Below are positions 60,874 through 64,000 of a stretch of DNA of 64,000 nt, in pieces (position 1 is the stretch's first letter; each line of letters opens with the position of its first letter). The notes under the pieces were generated by a model that saw only the letters and a list, made by a program, of their open reading frames with translations, did no database searches and was not told the DNA's origin. The DNA is from Pseudoduganella umbonata (GTDB lineage Bacteria; Pseudomonadota; Gammaproteobacteria; Burkholderiales; Burkholderiaceae_D), in contig NZ_JACHXS010000001.1 in NCBI RefSeq assembly GCF_014192225.1, positions 460,440-524,439 on the forward strand, given 5' to 3'. The position numbers and the translations under genes are program-made.

Positions 60874-61123
60874 AAAACCGGTGACAGACACCAGTTTTAT
60901 TGCAACGGATGTTCCAGAAAAACCGGTGACAGACACCGGTTTTTTTGCAACGGGTGTTCCAGAAAAACCGGTGACAGACACCGGTTTTTTTGCAACGGAT
61001 GTTCCAGAAAAACCGGTGACAGACACCAGTTTTTTTGCAACGGGTGTTCCAGAAAAACCGGTGACAGACACCGGTTTTCTTGCAACGGATATTCCAGAAA
61101 AACTGGTGTCTGTCACCGGTTTT
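60874..61123. repeat. Tandem array of the ACCGGTG...CACC repeat (45-bp period, six units)
   Basis: Units start at 60877, 60922, 60967, 61012, 61057 and 61102, exactly 45 bp apart. Units 1-5 read ACCGGTGACAGACACCRGT and are separated by near-identical spacers (TTTGCAACGGATGTTCCAG); the sixth is the inverted form ACTGGTGTCTGTCACCGGT. It fills the space between the convergent Mo-subunit and catalase genes. Spacers are not unique, so this is not CRISPR. It appears to be an expansion of the simple inverted element seen at 20999. Confidence 0.93.
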
Positions 61124-61130
61124 GGGACGA

Positions 61131-62756
61131 TCACTTCGCGGGTGCGGCCTCGCGCGTGCCTTCTTCCGCCGCGCCATCCGTATAGGTCGGCACCGGCCGG
61201 TGCTGGTTGGGCGCCGGCTTGCCGGGCAGCGGCGCGAGGGCGCGGGCTTGCGCCAGGTCGATGCCGGCCGCTTCGGCCACGCGGCGGCCGTAGTCCTCGT
61301 CGCAGTGCCAGAAGTGCCATACCATGCGCAGCGCGATCTGTTCCGGGCACTGGCGCAGGTCGTCGCCCAGGTTCTTCACGAGTTCGTCGCGTTCCCAGTC
61401 CTCGAAGGTGCGCCAGCGGTCGCCCGCCTGGCGATAGTCGTCCAGCGTGCGGCTGGTCTGGTAGCGGCCCAGGTGACCTTCGACCCACTGGCGATATTCC
61501 TTCGCGGGCTTGGGCGCTTCCTGCAGGCCGCCCAGGCTGCTCGGCTCATAGTTGATGTGCTTGTTGGCGCCGCCGTCGTCGACGAAGTACGCCATCTGGC
61601 CGTCGCGCTGGTTGGTCCGCGCACGGGCGCCTTCCTGCGGCGCATTGATGGGCAACTGCAGGTAGTTCGGGCCGACCCGGTAGCGCTGCGTATCCGAATA
61701 GGACAGGGTGCGGCCCTGCAGCATCTTGTCGTCGGAAAAATCGATGCCGTCCACCAGCACGCCGGTGCCGAAGGCCGACTGCTCGGTTTCGGCGAAGAAG
61801 TTGTCGGGGTTCCGGTCCAGTACCATACGGCCCACCGGCAGCAGCGGGAACTGGTCTTCCGGCCAGCGCTTGGTGTCGTCCAGCGGGTCGAAGTCGAGTT
61901 CAGGGTGATCGTCGTCGCTCATGACCTGCACGCAGAATTCCCACTCGGGGAAATCGCCGCGTTCGATCGCCTCGTACAGGTCCTTCGTGGCATGGCCCAC
62001 CTCGTGCGCCTGGATCTCGGCTGCCTGCGCGGCGGTGAGGTTGCGTACGCCCTGCTTCGGCTGCCAGTGGAATTTCACGAGGTGCGCCACGCCCTGGTCG
62101 TTCACCAGTTTATAGGTGTTGACGCCCGAGCCTTCCATCTCGCGGTAGTTGGCGGGGATGCCCCACGGGCTCTTCACCCACGTCACCATGTGCAGCGCTT
62201 CCGGCGAGTTCGACACGAAATCGTAGAAGCGCCACGGCTCCTGGCGGTTGGTGACGGGGTCCGGCTTGAACGCGTGGATCATGTCCGGGAACTTGATGGC
62301 GTCGCGGATGAAGAAGATCTTCAGGTTGTTGCCGACCAGGTCCCAGTTGCCGTCGACGGTTTTCAGCTTGACGGCAAAGCCGCGCGGGTCGCGCGCCGTT
62401 TCCGGCGAATCCTTGCTGCCGATGACGGTCGAGAAGCGGACGAAGACGGGGGTGCGCACGCCGGTCTCGTTCAGCACGCGGGCGCGGGTGTACTTGCTGG
62501 CCGGGTCGGTGCCGATCTTGCCGTAGGCTTCGAAGTAGCCGTGGGCACCGGTGCCGCGCGCATGCACGACCCGTTCGGGGATCCGCTCGCGGTCGAAGTG
62601 GGTGATCTTTTCGATGAACTGGTAATTTTCCAGCGTTGCCGGCCCGCGTTCGCCGACCGAACGCAGCGCCTGGTTGTCGCGCACGGGATGGCCCTGGCGG
62701 GTGGTGAGCACGGGACGCTCGCCGCCGGTTTCCTCTGAAGCTGGCTTGTTGCTCAT
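61131..62756 (-). CDS. Monofunctional heme catalase
   Basis: 541 residues from the ATG at 62756; AAGGAA lies eight bases ahead and earlier in-frame starts lack one. Disproportionates hydrogen peroxide. The distal His lies in [14 protein letters not shown], the distal Asn in [12 protein letters not shown] and the proximal heme Tyr in [14 protein letters not shown]. Size places it with the small-subunit catalases; a C-terminal flavodoxin-like domain is absent. It has no signal peptide, so it is cytoplasmic. Its 3' end abuts the 45-bp repeat array. No OxyR gene is seen in the window. Confidence 0.93.
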   Translation of the reverse strand: MSNKPASEETGGERPVLTTRQGHPVRDNQALRSVGERGPATLENYQFIEKITHFDRERIPERVVHARGTGAHGYFEAYGKIGTDPASKYTRARVLNETGVRTPVFVRFSTVIGSKDSPETARDPRGFAVKLKTVDGNWDLVGNNLKIFFIRDAIKFPDMIHAFKPDPVTNRQEPWRFYDFVSNSPEALHMVTWVKSPWGIPANYREMEGSGVNTYKLVNDQGVAHLVKFHWQPKQGVRNLTAAQAAEIQAHEVGHATKDLYEAIERGDFPEWEFCVQVMSDDDHPELDFDPLDDTKRWPEDQFPLLPVGRMVLDRNPDNFFAETEQSAFGTGVLVDGIDFSDDKMLQGRTLSYSDTQRYRVGPNYLQLPINAPQEGARARTNQRDGQMAYFVDDGGANKHINYEPSSLGGLQEAPKPAKEYRQWVEGHLGRYQTSRTLDDYRQAGDRWRTFEDWERDELVKNLGDDLRQCPEQIALRMVWHFWHCDEDYGRRVAEAAGIDLAQARALAPLPGKPAPNQHRPVPTYTDGAAEEGTREAAPAK

Positions 62757-62941
62757 GGCGTTCCTTTCAGTATGAATGATTCCTTTGGGGCGGACACATT
62801 CTAGTCGGCGTCCCCGCGCCCCGGCGCGCGGCATGGCCCGACGTTCTCGCCACATCGGCGAGTTCACCCCTGGTCCGGGGCGATTGACCCCACCGCTGTG
62901 GTGCGCCGGCTGGCGTTCCTGCTAAGCTTGGGTTTCCCGCA

Positions 62942-64000
62942 ATGAAGAACCGCATCGTGAATCGAAAACTCATCGTTGGCGCGCTGTCCGGCGCCATCCT
63001 GCTGGCCGGTGCCGGCGCCCTGTATCAAACCCTCGGTCAAGCATCGGGCCCCGATGCAAAGCCGGCCGCGGCAGTGGCGGTGCTGACACCGGCCCAGGCC
63101 CGCACCGAACGTTTCTGGACCGCGCGCGTGACGACGCTGGGCGGTACCGGCGCGGCCGGCTTCACCGACGGGCCCGCGGCGCGCAGCGCGTTCGGCGACC
63201 CGTTCGGCGTGGCGATCGGTTCGCGCGGCACGGTCTATGTGGCCGACGGCGGCGACAACAACCGCATCCGCACGATCGCGCCGGACGGCACGGTGGCCAC
63301 GCTGGCCGGCGGCCGCGAAGGTTATGCGGACGGCAAGGGCGCGGCGGCGATGTTCCACACGCCTTCCGCGCTGGCGCTCGATCACCAGGGCAACCTGTAC
63401 GTGGCCGACACGGGCAACCATGCGATCCGCCGGGTGGCCCCGGACGGTAGCGTGACGACGCTGGCCGGCAATGGCCAGCCGGGCTTCGCCGATGGCAGTG
63501 GCAAGGACGCGCGCTTCAACGGCCCGGTGGGCATCGCCGTGGACGATGCGGGCGTGGTCTACGTCGCCGACACGTACAACGACCGCATCCGCCGGATCGC
63601 GCCGGACGGCACGGTAACGACGGTGGCCGGCGCCGGCCGCCCCGGTGTACAGGATGGCCCGGCGGCATCGGCGCTGTTCGACACCCCGAGCGGTATCGCC
63701 GTGGCCGGCGACGGCGCGCTGTACGTGGCCGATACGGGCAGCCATGCGGTGCGGCGCATCGATGCGGCCGGTACCGTGTCAACCGTGGCGGCGCCGGCGG
63801 AAGGCGAGCGGCGCTCGCCGCTGCGGCGGCCCGCGGGCATCGCCGTCACGCGCGACGGCTACTTGTACGTCACCACAGGTTCCGGCCGTGTGCTGCAGGT
63901 CGCGCCGGAAGGCGCCTTCCAGCCGCTGGCCGACTTCGACCGGCCGGCCGAACCGGGTTACGGCAGCGACGGTACCGTGCAGCTGTCCAGCCCGCGCGGC
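62942..64000 (+). CDS. Secreted NHL-repeat beta-propeller protein (3' end outside window)
   Basis: 353 residues are visible. An N-terminal membrane anchor or signal peptide (KLIVGALSGAILLAGAGALY) is followed by at least five NHL repeats of the form VYVADTxNDRIRRIAPDGTVTTVAG, for example VYVADGGDNNRIRTIAPDGT and LYVADTGNHAIRRVAPDGS. NHL propellers bind proteins, glycans or nucleic acids; no catalytic residues are apparent in the visible part. It is divergent from the catalase with 185 bp between them. No strong ribosome site precedes the ATG at 62942. Confidence 0.85.
   Translation, partial: MKNRIVNRKLIVGALSGAILLAGAGALYQTLGQASGPDAKPAAAVAVLTPAQARTERFWTARVTTLGGTGAAGFTDGPAARSAFGDPFGVAIGSRGTVYVADGGDNNRIRTIAPDGTVATLAGGREGYADGKGAAAMFHTPSALALDHQGNLYVADTGNHAIRRVAPDGSVTTLAGNGQPGFADGSGKDARFNGPVGIAVDDAGVVYVADTYNDRIRRIAPDGTVTTVAGAGRPGVQDGPAASALFDTPSGIAVAGDGALYVADTGSHAVRRIDAAGTVSTVAAPAEGERRSPLRRPAGIAVTRDGYLYVTTGSGRVLQVAPEGAFQPLADFDRPAEPGYGSDGTVQLSSPRG

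Noticed and set aside
60874..61123. CRISPR array
   Set aside because: The regular 45-bp spacing is suggestive, but the spacers are near-identical, the last unit is inverted and there are no cas genes.
60881..61555. Repeat protein with 15-residue units (KPVTDTGFFATGVPE type)
   Set aside because: Arises only because the 45-bp array is a multiple of three. The frame continues antisense into the catalase gene and has no ribosome site.

Overview
The window is high-GC DNA that looks like the chromosome of an Oxalobacteraceae-type betaproteobacterium (Massilia, Duganella or Pseudoduganella; genus inferred). The supporting signs are PEP-CTERM proteins, a carbohydrate-type TonB receptor, many secreted glycoside hydrolases, a SiaABCD signalling operon, and short ATGA gene overlaps. 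I see no prophage, IS element, integrase or CRISPR array.

Layout. 1-3.5 kb: 5' part of a large protein joining an alpha/beta-hydrolase-like region to a CHAT (caspase-like) domain. 3.8-24 kb: carbohydrate region with a TonB receptor, three GH2/GH43-type enzymes, a PL26-like rhamnogalacturonan lyase, a carboxylesterase and a LytTR regulator. It is interspersed with two PEP-CTERM proteins (the first behind a very good sigma-54 promoter), a CorC-like membrane protein, and a secreted hypothetical gene broken by a stop codon in its leader. 24-31.5 kb: CYTH/CHAD triphosphatase-like gene, a GGDEF-EAL protein and a siaABCD operon. 31.5-37.7 kb: small hypotheticals, two DUF2382 proteins and a second large GH2 enzyme. 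37.9-45.6 kb: an eight-gene, tightly packed operon, not recognised, with one OmpA-like protein, four consecutive soluble helical coiled-coil proteins, a coiled-coil membrane protein, a 285-residue soluble protein and a multi-pass membrane protein. It stops about 90 bp before a tRNA-Leu(UAA). This is my best candidate for an undescribed system. 45.9-64 kb: orphan ParB-like protein, penicillin-acylase-family hydrolase, a membrane hypothetical, cystathionine beta-synthase plus gamma-lyase, thymidine kinase, Prc protease, a possible sRNA, a PaoABC-like molybdenum dehydrogenase, a catalase, and the start of an NHL-repeat protein.

How parts fit. The enzymes between 3.8 and 37 kb suggest outer-membrane uptake and periplasmic breakdown of pectic (rhamnogalacturonan-type) glycans. 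The lyase and the beta-glucuronidase-like GH2 gene are a likely transcription unit. The GGDEF-EAL and siaABCD genes suggest c-di-GMP control of aggregation, and the PEP-CTERM proteins suggest exopolysaccharide-associated surface proteins. A recurring inverted repeat built on ACCGGTG...CACC with flanking A and T tracts sits at 3' gene ends at five places. At one of them it has expanded into a six-unit 45-bp tandem array. The repeats probably act as bidirectional terminators.
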